In this document: positions 18,277 to 27,121 of the stretch, in pieces
Layout: every line of letters starts with the position of its first letter
How positions within the stretch are numbered: position 1 is the stretch's first letter
From: Sphingomonas sp. SORGH_AS_0879
Lineage (GTDB): Bacteria > Pseudomonadota > Alphaproteobacteria > Sphingomonadales > Sphingomonadaceae
Reading direction: 5' to 3'
Length of the DNA stretch: 64,000 bases
Assembly: GCF_030819175.1 (NCBI RefSeq)
Contig: NZ_JAUTBJ010000002.1
Coordinates: forward strand, 2,180,001 to 2,244,000
The notes under the pieces: generated by a model
The model's input: only the letters and a program-made list of their open reading frames with translations
Database searches by the model: none
Told to the model about the DNA's origin: nothing
Position numbers and translations under genes: made by a program

Positions 18277-19962
18277 ATGCGCGACTTCATGCTCGGACTG
18301 GCGATCACGGCTTCGGTCCTGGCTCAGCCCGCCGCGGCGCGGCAGGTGAAGGTCGAAGAGGTATCGATCGACCAGTTGCAGGCGATAATGGCGAAGGGGC
18401 AGGCGACCAGCGCCGATATCACACGCGCCTATCTGGCCCGGATCGCGGCGATGGATCGCAAGGGCCCGACCTTGCGCAGCGTCATCGCGCTCAACCCCGA
18501 TGCCGTTGCCCAGGCCCGCATACTCGACGAGGAACGACGGCGCGGCCGGGTTCGCGGACCGCTGCATGGCATTCCGATCCTGATCAAGGACAATATCGAG
18601 ACCGCCGATCGGGCCCCGACGACGGCGGGCAGCCTTGCCCTGGCCGACAACGTCACCGGACGCGATGCGCCGGTGGTCGCGCTGCTGCGGCGGGCGGGGG
18701 CGGTCATCCTGGGCAAGACGAACCTGTCGGAATGGGCCAATATCCGCTCGACCCATTCGATGAGCGGATGGAGCGCGGTCGGCGGGCTGGTGCGCAACCC
18801 CTATGCACTCGATCGTACCGCCTGTGGCTCGTCCTCGGGTTCGGGGGCCGCCGTCGCGGCGAGCTTCGCGGCGATCGCGGTCGGCACCGAGACCGATGGA
18901 TCGGTGGTCTGCCCCTCGTCGGTCAACGGCCTGGTCGGGTTCAAGCCCTCGATCGGTCTGGTCAGTCGTACCCATGTCGTGCCGATCAGCCATAGCCAGG
19001 ATACGCCGGGCCCCATGGGTCGCAGCGTCCGGGACGTCGCGACGATGCTGTCGGCCATGGTGGGCCGCGATCCCGCCGATCCGGCGACGGCGAAGGCCAT
19101 GGCCCGCGACTATACGACCGGCCTGTCGACCAGCGCCTTGTCGGGAATGCGAGTCGGGGTGATCCGGCCCAAATCGATGTCGGCACCCCTGCGCGAGCGG
19201 TATGATCAAGCTCTGGACACGCTCAGGGCGGCGGGTGCCATTCTGGTCGATGTGACGGTGCCCGAACTAAAGGGGCTGGGCGATGCCGAACAGACCGTGC
19301 TGATGACCGAGTTGAAGGCCGATCTCGACGCCTATCTCGCCACCACGCCCGCCGCCGTGAAGACACGGACACTCGATCAGGTCATCGCCTTCAATCGCGA
19401 GCACGCGGTCGAGGAAATGCCGTTCTTCGCACAGGAATTGTTCGAGAAGGCGGCGAAGACGAAGGGCTTGAAGGATCCCGCCTATCTCGAAGCCCGGCGG
19501 ACATCCCTGCGGCTGGCGGGCGAGGACGGTATCGATGCGATGTTGAAGACGGCGCGCGTGCAGGTGCTGGTCGCGCCGACCTATGATGCGGCGTGGCTGA
19601 GCGATCCGATACAGGGCGATCAGTATGACGGACCCTCGGCCTCCGAACTGCCGGCGGTGGCGGGGTATCCGCATCTGACCGTACCGATGGGGCTGGTCCG
19701 GGGAATGCCGGTCGGCCTGTCCTTCATCGCTAACGGAGATGCCGACGCGGTCGTGCTGGGGGCGGGCTATGCCTATGAACAGCGTGCCAGGGCCCGGCGG
19801 GTGCCGCGCTATCTGCCGCAGGCCGATGTGGGGAAGGGACTGGACGGACGGCAAGAAAAAGGCCCCGGCGGGAACCGGGGCCTTTCTCGTTCAGGGCGAA
19901 GCGCGTTTAGAAGGTGCCGCGCAGACCGATCAGGAACTGGCGACCGGGCTTGTACTGGGTGA
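18277..19962 (+). CDS. Amidase-signature family hydrolase, secreted
   Basis: 561 residues from ATG 18277, preceded by AAAGGGGGAAG; a signal peptide ends around AAAR. The amidase signature is clear: Lys of the Ser-cisSer-Lys triad in GIPILIKDNIE, the glycine/serine loop ACGSSSGSGAAVAA and ETDGSVVCPSS with the nucleophile. It hydrolyses an unidentified amide, probably in the periplasm. The final 45 or so residues pass through a bidirectional terminator hairpin and overlap the 3' end of the convergent TonB-receptor gene by 56 bases. These terminal residues are probably not part of the fold. Confidence 0.88.
   Translation: MRDFMLGLAITASVLAQPAAARQVKVEEVSIDQLQAIMAKGQATSADITRAYLARIAAMDRKGPTLRSVIALNPDAVAQARILDEERRRGRVRGPLHGIPILIKDNIETADRAPTTAGSLALADNVTGRDAPVVALLRRAGAVILGKTNLSEWANIRSTHSMSGWSAVGGLVRNPYALDRTACGSSSGSGAAVAASFAAIAVGTETDGSVVCPSSVNGLVGFKPSIGLVSRTHVVPISHSQDTPGPMGRSVRDVATMLSAMVGRDPADPATAKAMARDYTTGLSTSALSGMRVGVIRPKSMSAPLRERYDQALDTLRAAGAILVDVTVPELKGLGDAEQTVLMTELKADLDAYLATTPAAVKTRTLDQVIAFNREHAVEEMPFFAQELFEKAAKTKGLKDPAYLEARRTSLRLAGEDGIDAMLKTARVQVLVAPTYDAAWLSDPIQGDQYDGPSASELPAVAGYPHLTVPMGLVRGMPVGLSFIANGDADAVVLGAGYAYEQRARARRVPRYLPQADVGKGLDGRQEKGPGGNRGLSRSGRSAFRRCRADRSGTGDRACTG
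19858..19885. terminator. Bidirectional Rho-independent terminator
   Basis: An 11-bp perfect stem, AAAGGCCCCGG / CCGGGGCCTTT, around a 6-base loop, with flanking A and T tracts. It serves the convergent amidase and TonB-receptor genes, although the amidase frame as written continues through it. Confidence 0.85.
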
Positions 19963-22900
19963 AGGTCGCATTCTCGAACTGGAAATAGGACCGCAGCGTC
20001 GCATTGGTGAAGTTGGCGACGTTGATGGTCAACTGCGGCGCACCGGGGATACCGAAAATCTTGTCGAGGTCGAACGCCGACGAGAAGTCGTAGGTGGTAT
20101 AGTCGGTCCCGAACAATGCGGCGGCGGGGATGCCGTTCTGCGCCGCGCCGCTATTCTGCGATCCCTGCCGCGAGGTGGTGGCGACGCGCAGCATCACGCC
20201 GTTCTTCTCGTAATAACCGGTGATGTTGTAGGTGAAGGGCGCGACGCCGAAGGCGATGGCCGGGCCGTCGCTGCGCTGGTCGACGATCGTGGCGTTGGCG
20301 TTGAAGCCGAAGCCCGTGATGCCGATCGCGCGGGTCAGGAAGTCGAGCGGCTGGACCCACTGGAACTCCAGGCCATTGATGGTCAGCTTGTTGGGCACGT
20401 TGACCTGCGACGTGACCTGGACCTGCGCCTGACCGGGCCCGCCGCGCGCGTTGATCGCGATCTGCTGCGTCGGGTTCAGCGTGTCATAGGTGATGCCATA
20501 CTGCGCCAGGTTGGAGAAGGGCACGGTGTTGATCGCCGTCGTCGTGAAACCCTCGATCGACTTGCGGAAGGCATTGAAGCTGACCACGCCCTCACGACCG
20601 GTGTAATATTCGAAGCCCAGGTCGAGATTGGTCGACAGATAGGGCGCGAGCGCCGGGTTGCCGATCGACGCCTGATCCGCCGAGGGCGCGCCGAAATTGA
20701 CGCCCGGAAGCTGCGCCGACGGATCGGGCCGGGTCATGGTGCGCGATCCGGCGACGCGGACCACCGCATGTTCGCCGACATCATAGGCGAAGGTCGCGGC
20801 GGGCAGCCATTCGGAATAGACGTTGCGCGTCTCGGCGATGTTGACGATGTTCGGATAGCGGCTGCCATCCGGGAGCGACCCGCCGCCCGCCGGCGCGTTG
20901 CGCGGATCGGGCAGCGAGACGCGGCCCGAGATCGTCTGGATCGTGTTGACGTAGCGCAGGCCGACATTGAAGCGTAGCGTGTTGCCGCCCAGGTCCTGCG
21001 CGCCGTTCAGGGTCGCGAAGGCCGACTTGACGACTTCGCGGATGAAGCCGCCGCTGGCGCCGGTGTTCGCCGCACCCGTCTCCGGCGCATTGTCATGAAA
21101 ATACTGGTAGTTGCTGGCGGCGGCGAAGGCGGGCCAGTCGACCGTCACGAATCCGGCAGGGCCCGGCTTCAGATAGCTGGGTGCGGCGCTGTTGGGGATC
21201 AGCGATCCACCATAGCTGACCTGGCCGTTCGTGCCCGAACTGAAACCCGTGCCATAACCCGGATAGGTCGGATAACCGGCGGGCGCAGCACCAGGGGCGT
21301 TCAGTCCTTCGCACGGCGGCTGGGAGTTGGGCGAGGGGACGGCGACGTTGGGATTGTTGCCGCACACCGCATTCTGCCAGAACTGGCTGTTGTCGAAACC
21401 GCGGATCTGGCGCGACGTATTGTCATAGGCACCGCCGACCTTCAGGTTCAGCGCGGTGTCGCCCCAGGTCAGGTCGCCCCGGAACCCCTTGTTGATGTTG
21501 AGGCGGCGTTCGTCCTGAAGGTTGACGCGACTGCCCGCATACCAGCCGAAATTCTTCGGATCGTTCAGATCGAGCGCGCTGCTGATCGTCGGCAGGCCAC
21601 CATCGTTCGAATAGGTGACGGTATTGCCGACGCCCAGCGGCGTAGACATCCCGACGGTCGGGCTTTCGCGGTGGAAGGTCGAGCGCGCGTAGTTGCCCTG
21701 GAAGTTCAGCTTGAGCTTGTCAGCAATCTCCCATTCGCCGCCGGGATTGACGCTCCAGAGGTGTGTCGTCTCGGTATAGGGGCGGAATTCGTTGAAGAAC
21801 TGGACATTGGCGAAGGTGCCGCCGGTGACCGTGCAGCCCGCGCTGCAATCCGCCTTGTCGAACGTCAGATTGGTCGGGATGATCGCGCCGTTGCGGACGA
21901 TCCACGCCATGTTCTCACGGGTCAGTTCGTTCTTCTTGTAGCCATAGAGGCCATCGAGATAGAAATGCAGCGTATCGGTCGGGCGATACTCCGCGCTGAC
22001 GATCGCGTTGACGCGGTCGCGCGGACCCCGGATGCTGGTGAAGCGGCCAAGACGCGGCAACAGGCCGTTGTCGATCTGCTGGATCGTCGCGCCCGGATTG
22101 TTGGCTAGCAGGAAGGCGGAGTCGATCGTCGTACCAGGGACCAGCCCGCCCCCGGCTCCGTTCGGAACCACCGCCGGAATCGTCCAGTTGCCGCCGCCGG
22201 TGCCGTTGCATCCGGTCGCCGCGCCACACTGCGCGGCGGTCAGGGCAGGGTTAGTGTAGCCGATCGTCTCATACCCGCGCGTGTCGGTGAAGATACGCTG
22301 CGCCGAGACGCCCGCCAGGATGCCGAAGGTGTCGTTGCGCCAGCTTCCGATCAGCGATCCACGCGCGCCGATGCGATCTTCCGGCGTCTGCTTTGTGCCC
22401 TGGATGTTATAGGCCAGGAACGGCCCATTGCGGTCGAACGGCCGGGCCGAGCGCAGGTCGATATTGCCCGCCGCGCCACCTTCCAGCAGGTCGGCGGTGT
22501 AGCTCTTGTTCACGGTCAGCTTGGTGAACAGGTCGGTCGGGAAGAAGCTGAGATCGACCGAGCGGTCGGTGCCTTGCGCGTCAGTCGCGCCCGACGAGGC
22601 GACAGCGATCGGCGCGCCGTTCAGCGTAACGTTGGTGAAATTCGAACCGAGCCCGCGAATGGCGACGTTGGTGCCCTCGCCGGTCACGTCGCGGGTGATG
22701 GTGACGCCGGGAATGCGGTTGAAGGATTCCGCGATGTTGGTGTCGGGAAACTTGCCGATATCCTCGGCGAAGATCGAGTCGGTGAAGCCGGTCGAGGCGC
22801 GCTTGGCGTTGGTCGACTTGGCAAGGCTGGAGCGATAGCCGGTGACGACGATATCCTCGCTCGGCGTCCCCTGGGTCTGGTCGGTCTGCGGCGCCGGCGG

Positions 22901-23053
22901 CGTCGAGGGGCCGCTGTCCTGGCCATCCGCCGGGACCTGTTCCTGGGGTGGGGGAACAGCCTGGGCCAGGGCCGTAGAGGCGGTCACCGCGCCGACCGCC
23001 GTGGCGCACAGCAGCGTCAGGCGGCACAGACGGATATGGGGTGTGGATTTCAT
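19907..23053 (-). CDS. Large TonB-dependent receptor (TIGR01782-type), glucuronoxylan unit
   Basis: 1048 residues from ATG 23053, which has AGAGAGGA upstream and a signal peptide ending in TALAQ. The plug begins EDIVVTGYRSSL and contains DIGKFPDTNIAESFNRIPGV, diagnostic of the Xanthomonas-Caulobacter carbohydrate-linked receptor class. The 22-strand barrel ends in the terminal strand RQFLIGLRGTF with a C-terminal Phe. These receptors take up large oligosaccharides across the outer membrane using TonB/ExbBD. Position next to GH67 and hexuronate genes, and a shared operator candidate, point to aldouronic oligosaccharides as ligand (inference). Transcription comes from the 498-base gap before the glucuronidase gene. 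Confidence 0.92.
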   Translation of the reverse strand: MKSTPHIRLCRLTLLCATAVGAVTASTALAQAVPPPQEQVPADGQDSGPSTPPAPQTDQTQGTPSEDIVVTGYRSSLAKSTNAKRASTGFTDSIFAEDIGKFPDTNIAESFNRIPGVTITRDVTGEGTNVAIRGLGSNFTNVTLNGAPIAVASSGATDAQGTDRSVDLSFFPTDLFTKLTVNKSYTADLLEGGAAGNIDLRSARPFDRNGPFLAYNIQGTKQTPEDRIGARGSLIGSWRNDTFGILAGVSAQRIFTDTRGYETIGYTNPALTAAQCGAATGCNGTGGGNWTIPAVVPNGAGGGLVPGTTIDSAFLLANNPGATIQQIDNGLLPRLGRFTSIRGPRDRVNAIVSAEYRPTDTLHFYLDGLYGYKKNELTRENMAWIVRNGAIIPTNLTFDKADCSAGCTVTGGTFANVQFFNEFRPYTETTHLWSVNPGGEWEIADKLKLNFQGNYARSTFHRESPTVGMSTPLGVGNTVTYSNDGGLPTISSALDLNDPKNFGWYAGSRVNLQDERRLNINKGFRGDLTWGDTALNLKVGGAYDNTSRQIRGFDNSQFWQNAVCGNNPNVAVPSPNSQPPCEGLNAPGAAPAGYPTYPGYGTGFSSGTNGQVSYGGSLIPNSAAPSYLKPGPAGFVTVDWPAFAAASNYQYFHDNAPETGAANTGASGGFIREVVKSAFATLNGAQDLGGNTLRFNVGLRYVNTIQTISGRVSLPDPRNAPAGGGSLPDGSRYPNIVNIAETRNVYSEWLPAATFAYDVGEHAVVRVAGSRTMTRPDPSAQLPGVNFGAPSADQASIGNPALAPYLSTNLDLGFEYYTGREGVVSFNAFRKSIEGFTTTAINTVPFSNLAQYGITYDTLNPTQQIAINARGGPGQAQVQVTSQVNVPNKLTINGLEFQWVQPLDFLTRAIGITGFGFNANATIVDQRSDGPAIAFGVAPFTYNITGYYEKNGVMLRVATTSRQGSQNSGAAQNGIPAAALFGTDYTTYDFSSAFDLDKIFGIPGAPQLTINVANFTNATLRSYFQFENATFTQYKPGRQFLIGLRGTF

Positions 23054-23256
23054 GTCAGGTCCTCTCTGTCGACCCGCTGCCGTTCGTCGCGGCATGCGGG
23101 GGCATTCATGTGATGATGAAGATGATCGAAGCGCCGCGATCAGGCGGTGGAGGCGGGTTGTCGTCGAAAGGGCGCGCGGCATCGGTCGAAGCCGGAAATG
23201 CTATTGCCCTGGAAACCATTCCGCTTCCCCCTCATGGCCGTCTGGCGCGGCATTGC

Positions 23257-23270
23257 TGATAGCGCTATCG
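23257..23270 (+). promoter_or_regulatory. LacI-type operator candidate, copy 1
   Basis: TGATAGCGCTATCG contains a perfect 12-bp palindrome (GATAGCGCTATC) with the central CG of LacI-family sites. It lies about 205 bases upstream of the receptor start. Copy 2 upstream of the GH67 gene shares 12 of 14 bases. Confidence 0.6.
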
Positions 23271-23343
23271 ATATGCCTATCGGTCAGGAAGTCAAATGCA
23301 AATTGGTTAGGCCGAACTGGGGAGCAGGAAATTCACAATGAAG

Positions 23344-23392
23344 TCACGATCGGGCGCGGCGTAGGGCTTGCTTCGACCCTACATAGTCGTGA
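23344..23392. repeat. Nested inverted repeat in receptor upstream region
   Basis: Outer arms TCACGA (23344-23349) and TCGTGA (23387-23392) enclose inner arms GTAGGG (23361-23366) and CCCTAC (23377-23382). Read on the minus strand, it could form a two-part hairpin in the receptor leader or after the glucuronidase transcript. Confidence 0.4.
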
Positions 23393-23551
23393 TTGCGTAA
23401 GAAAAACGTCCATTATCAATGAAGAAAATTCGCTTTTGGCAATCGGACGGACCAAACGGCAATCGTTGGTCAGATGGAAGGGCTTGGCGATTCGGCCGGC
23501 GTGCGACGACGCTGATGAGGCTCACCGGTCCGTCCGCGGACCCTGTCATTT

Positions 23552-25645
23552 CTAATGGGCTTGACCAGGCGCATATGGAAATTGCTGCGACCTGTACCAC
23601 GCCAGATCATGCTCGGGGGGGCGAACGCCCGAGGGAAGCGGGCGATGGTTGACCGACATCCAATAGGCCAGGCTCGCATCCCGCCACCAGCGCGCCTCGC
23701 GTCCCTGAACGGCGAGATAGGTCGCGGTCTTCTGCCAGCGCTCCGCATCGATCCGGTCGCGTAGGCCGTCCCACTGCCGCTGCATCTGTTCGACATAGGC
23801 GACGCCCCGATCGTAACGCGCCACCAGATTTGTCCACAGGGTCTGCCCATTGGCCATGCGCCGGTCCCATGACACGTGATGGAACCAGAGGAGCATCGAC
23901 TCCGGCGTCGTCTCGGGCTTGGCGAATACCCTGGCGACGGGCCCGGCATATTGGCCGACCGCGTTGCTGCCCGACGCAGTCCGATCGAATCCGATCCCGG
24001 CGGCGTCGGCCCGGTGATAATAGACGGGGTTCCATTCTGGCCGTGCCAGTTCCGACACCCAGGGGCCGGGCCCATAATGGTGGCCGGTCGCCATCAGGTG
24101 CGCCAGCCCGAATGCGCCGGTATAGTCGACGACCGCTTCGCGCGATCCCATCATCATGGCAGTGATCGTGTCGACGATCTGGGGATCGGTGCCGAAGGTC
24201 TGCGCGACCCATGCGCGGGCGATCCCCTCCGCCGACAGGTCGGGGTCCCAGGCGAGGCGACCGAAGGCATACCAATTGGCTTGGTTGAAGGTCGATCCGC
24301 TCCAGTCCCGGTCACGCCCGATATTCGCGACGCCCGCCATGCCGGACAGCTTGTGGTGCTCGGCTTGCCCGTCGACGACATCGGCCACCGTCTCGCCCGG
24401 CTTCTGCCCGGTGCGGGCGTCGAGTGTCTCCGTAAAGAGCGGGCCGAGATAGGCCAGGTGGGTCGCGAAGCCGAGATACTCCTTGGTGATCTGGAACTCG
24501 ATCATCAGCGGCGTGCGCGGCATGGCGCCGAACAGCGGGTGGAAGGGCTCGCGCGGCTGGAAATCGATCGCGCCGTTCTTCACCTGAACCAGCACATTGT
24601 CGGCGAATTTGCCGTCCAAAGGCTTGAATTCGGTATAGGCCTGCTTCGCGCGATCCTCGGGGTCGGTCTCGGCATAGACGAAAGCCCGCCACATCACGAT
24701 ACCGCCATGGTCGCGCACGGCGGCGGCGAGCATGTTCGCGCCGTCGGCATGGCTCGCGCCATAATCGCGCGGGCCTGGCTGGCCCTCGCTATTGGCCTTG
24801 ACCAGAAAGCCGCCGAAGTCGGGAATCGCGCGGTAGATTTCGTCCGCCTTGGCCTTCCACCAGGCCGCGACCGCCGGATCGCGCGGGTCGGCGGTCTTCA
24901 GTCCTCCGAGTTCGATGGGCGCGGAGAAGCGGACCGACAGGTAGACGCGGATACCCCATGGCCGGAACACTTCCGCCAGCGCCGCCGCCTTGGCGATATA
25001 GGCGGGGGTCAGGCTGTCGGCCTTGGCGTTGACGTTGTTGAGGACCGTGCCGTTGATCCCGATCGACGCATTGGCGCGGGCATAGTCGGTATAGCGCGGA
25101 TCACGAAAGTCGGGGAGCGTCCACCAGTCCCAGAGCGATTGCCCGGCATAGCCACGCTCCACCGATCCATCCAGATTGTCCCAGTGGTTGAGGACGCGCA
25201 GTTTCACCTTGGGGCTGGAGCGGAGAGTTAGAGCGTCGGTTTTGCCGCCCGTCGCAAGATGGCGGATGAGCGCGAATGCCCCATATAGAACGCCCCGATC
25301 GCTATTGCCCGCGATGAGGAGGACCCGCTGCCCGTCCAGCGTCACATTGCGAATCAGATAGCCCTCATCACCCAGATTTTCGGCGGTGAGACGCAGTGAC
25401 TGAAGACCGGAAGCCGACGTGGTTCCGATGACGATGGGCGGGGTTACGGCGGAAATGTCGCGACGAAGCTCAGATTCCGCCAGGCGGAGGGTGGGCGTAT
25501 CGCCTAACCGCTTTATATTTATCTGTCTGACCGATGAAGGGGCTGGGCGCAGCCAAAGGGCATAGCCATCATCCGCACGCGCAGAAATCGGCAGCGTTGC
25601 CAGCGGGATAGACAGCGCTCCCAGCAATAGACGTATCCGGTTCAT
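23552..25645 (-). CDS. Alpha-glucuronidase, GH67
   Basis: 697 residues from ATG 25645, with GGGAGAGA upstream and a signal peptide ending near ISARA. The N-terminal domain carries RLTAENLGDEGYLI. The catalytic barrel has LRVLNHWDNLDGSVERGYAG, VKANSEGQPGP with a conserved Glu, MWRAFVY, IDFQPREPFHPLFG and EFQITKEYLGF, the last two carrying the Asp and Glu proposed as catalytic in GH67. It removes (4-O-methyl)-glucuronic acid from the ends of xylo-oligosaccharides, probably in the periplasm. It is divergent from the mannonate dehydratase-hexuronate transporter pair, which handles the released uronate. Confidence 0.94.
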   Translation of the reverse strand: MNRIRLLLGALSIPLATLPISARADDGYALWLRPAPSSVRQINIKRLGDTPTLRLAESELRRDISAVTPPIVIGTTSASGLQSLRLTAENLGDEGYLIRNVTLDGQRVLLIAGNSDRGVLYGAFALIRHLATGGKTDALTLRSSPKVKLRVLNHWDNLDGSVERGYAGQSLWDWWTLPDFRDPRYTDYARANASIGINGTVLNNVNAKADSLTPAYIAKAAALAEVFRPWGIRVYLSVRFSAPIELGGLKTADPRDPAVAAWWKAKADEIYRAIPDFGGFLVKANSEGQPGPRDYGASHADGANMLAAAVRDHGGIVMWRAFVYAETDPEDRAKQAYTEFKPLDGKFADNVLVQVKNGAIDFQPREPFHPLFGAMPRTPLMIEFQITKEYLGFATHLAYLGPLFTETLDARTGQKPGETVADVVDGQAEHHKLSGMAGVANIGRDRDWSGSTFNQANWYAFGRLAWDPDLSAEGIARAWVAQTFGTDPQIVDTITAMMMGSREAVVDYTGAFGLAHLMATGHHYGPGPWVSELARPEWNPVYYHRADAAGIGFDRTASGSNAVGQYAGPVARVFAKPETTPESMLLWFHHVSWDRRMANGQTLWTNLVARYDRGVAYVEQMQRQWDGLRDRIDAERWQKTATYLAVQGREARWWRDASLAYWMSVNHRPLPSGVRPPEHDLAWYRSQQFPYAPGQAH

Positions 25646-25696
25646 GCCATTCTCTCCCGCTGCACCGCCGATTGACAAGCTGGCGCTTGATCATCA

Positions 25697-25710
25697 CGGT
25701 ACCGCTATCA
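25697..25710 (-). promoter_or_regulatory. LacI-type operator candidate, copy 2
   Basis: On the minus strand this reads TGATAGCGGTACCG, matching copy 1 at 12 of 14 positions. It lies about 50 bases upstream of the GH67 start and 200 upstream of the mannonate dehydratase start, so one repressor could control both directions. A CCAATTGG palindrome (25713-25720) is next to it. Confidence 0.55.
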
Positions 25711-25760
25711 GACCAATTGGCAAGTCGATTGAACGACTTTTGGACAGAGGAGAGGGTGCG

Positions 25761-25898
25761 ATGGCCCATAAACCGGACCTGCCCCACCGGGTCGTGGCGA
25801 TGAATGCCCCCGCGCACGCCCTTCGCGCCTCGTCCGCCCATGGGTTTCTCGATGCCGCTCGTGGCGACGCCATCGCCGTCGTCATCGATATCGCCTGA
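25761..25898 (+). CDS. Possible 45-residue leader ORF
   Basis: ATG 25761 has AGGAGAG seven bases upstream, better than the site of the next gene. The frame ends with TGA ten bases before the mannonate dehydratase start. The peptide ([19 protein letters not shown]...) shows no known domain. It could be a translated leader coupling ribosomes to the dehydratase gene or a chance ORF in the 5' untranslated region. Confidence 0.3.
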   Translation: MAHKPDLPHRVVAMNAPAHALRASSAHGFLDAARGDAIAVVIDIA

Positions 25899-25908
25899 AG
25901 GACCGTTC

Positions 25909-27120
25909 ATGCCCAAAATCGTTGCCGCCCGCCTGATCGTGACCTCGCCGGGGCGCAATTTCGTCACGCTGAAGATCGAATGCGACGACGGCACCACCGG
26001 TCTGGGCGACGCGACGCTCAACGGACGTGAACTCGCGGTGGCCAGCTATCTTCAGGATCATGTCATTCCCTGCCTGATCGGCCGCGACGCGCATCGGATC
26101 GAGGATATCTGGCAGTATCTCTACAAGGGCGCCTATTGGCGGCGCGGCCCGGTAACGATGACGGCGATCGCGGCGGTCGACATGGCGCTGTGGGATATCA
26201 AGGGCAAACTCGCCGGCATGCCGGTCTATCAACTCCTTGGCGGCGCATCGCGCGAGGCGTGCCTCGTCTATTGCCACGCCAACGGCACCACTATCGAGGA
26301 TACGATCGCCACCGCAATCCGTCACCGGGACGAGGGCTATCGCGCGATCCGTCTGCAATGCGGGGTGCCGGGGCTTGCTTCGACCTATGGCGTCGCCAAG
26401 GCGGGGCAGCGCTACGAACCCGCCGATGCCGATCTGCCGAGCGAGAGCGTCTGGTCGACCGAGAAATATCTGCGGATCGTCCCCGAACTATTCGCCGCCG
26501 CGCGTGAGGCTTTGGGTTGGGACGTGCATCTGCTTCACGATGTGCACCACCGGCTGACGCCGATCGAGGCCGGGCGACTGGGCAAGGATTTGGAGCCCTA
26601 TCGTCCCTTTTGGATCGAGGATGCGACCCCTGCCGAGAACCAGGACGCCTTCCGCCTGATCCGCCAGCATACCACCACGCCGATCGCGGTGGGCGAGGTG
26701 TTCGATTCGATCTGGGATGCCAAGCATCTGATCGAAAACCAGTTGATCGACTATATCCGCGCGACCGTGGTCCATGCGGGTGGCCTGACCCATTTGCGGC
26801 GGATCGCGGCGCTGGCCGAATTGTATCAGGTCCGCACCGGCTGTCACGGCGCGACCGATCTGTCGCCCGTCACGATGGCGGCGGCGCTGCACTTCGGCCT
26901 GTCGGTGCCCAATTTCGGCATTCAGGAGCATATGCCCCATACAGAGGAGACGGATGCGGTCTTCCCGCATCATTACCGGTTCGAGGACGGCATGATGCAT
27001 CCTGGCGACGCGCTGGGCCTGGGGGTCGAGATCGACGAGGAACGGGCAGCGACCTATCCCTATAAGCGCGCCTATCTGCCGGTGAACCGCCTGGAAGACG
27101 GCACGCTGTGGAGCTGGTGA
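25909..27120 (+). CDS. manD: D-mannonate dehydratase, ManD (enolase superfamily)
   Basis: 403 residues from ATG 25909; upstream in-frame codons lack domain similarity. Enolase-superfamily ManD signatures are all seen: YCHANG, the acid/base region [11 protein letters not shown], metal ligands in [10 protein letters not shown] and VGEVFDS, and HGATDLSPV. The protein matches the sphingomonad ManD type characterised from Novosphingobium, which dehydrates D-mannonate to 2-keto-3-deoxygluconate. It belongs to the hexuronate pathway fed by glucuronic acid from the divergent GH67 enzyme. The transporter gene begins one base after its stop. Confidence 0.92.
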   Translation: MPKIVAARLIVTSPGRNFVTLKIECDDGTTGLGDATLNGRELAVASYLQDHVIPCLIGRDAHRIEDIWQYLYKGAYWRRGPVTMTAIAAVDMALWDIKGKLAGMPVYQLLGGASREACLVYCHANGTTIEDTIATAIRHRDEGYRAIRLQCGVPGLASTYGVAKAGQRYEPADADLPSESVWSTEKYLRIVPELFAAAREALGWDVHLLHDVHHRLTPIEAGRLGKDLEPYRPFWIEDATPAENQDAFRLIRQHTTTPIAVGEVFDSIWDAKHLIENQLIDYIRATVVHAGGLTHLRRIAALAELYQVRTGCHGATDLSPVTMAAALHFGLSVPNFGIQEHMPHTEETDAVFPHHYRFEDGMMHPGDALGLGVEIDEERAATYPYKRAYLPVNRLEDGTLWSW

Positions 27121-27121
27121 T

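Larger units (their letters stand above)
23054..23551. promoter_or_regulatory. 498-base intergenic control region of the TonB receptor
   Basis: No convincing gene is seen here. It contains the LacI-type operator candidate (23257-23270), an AAATTGGTTA element (about 23298-23307) and a nested inverted repeat (23344-23392). GC content is visibly lower than in the flanking genes around 23290-23450, as expected for a promoter or leader. A short GGTCCG/CGGACC hairpin (23527-23542) sits just after the glucuronidase stop. Confidence 0.6.

Noticed and set aside
18061..19209. N-terminal extension of the CDP-alcohol phosphotransferase frame
   Set aside because: Antisense to the amidase and without domain; the enzyme begins at ATG 18060.
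19739..20977. A 412-codon plus-strand frame over the amidase end and receptor
   Set aside because: Antisense shadow that crosses a terminator hairpin and two real genes.
23054..23551. Several short plus-strand frames in the receptor upstream gap
   Set aside because: No ribosome site or domain; the DNA looks regulatory.
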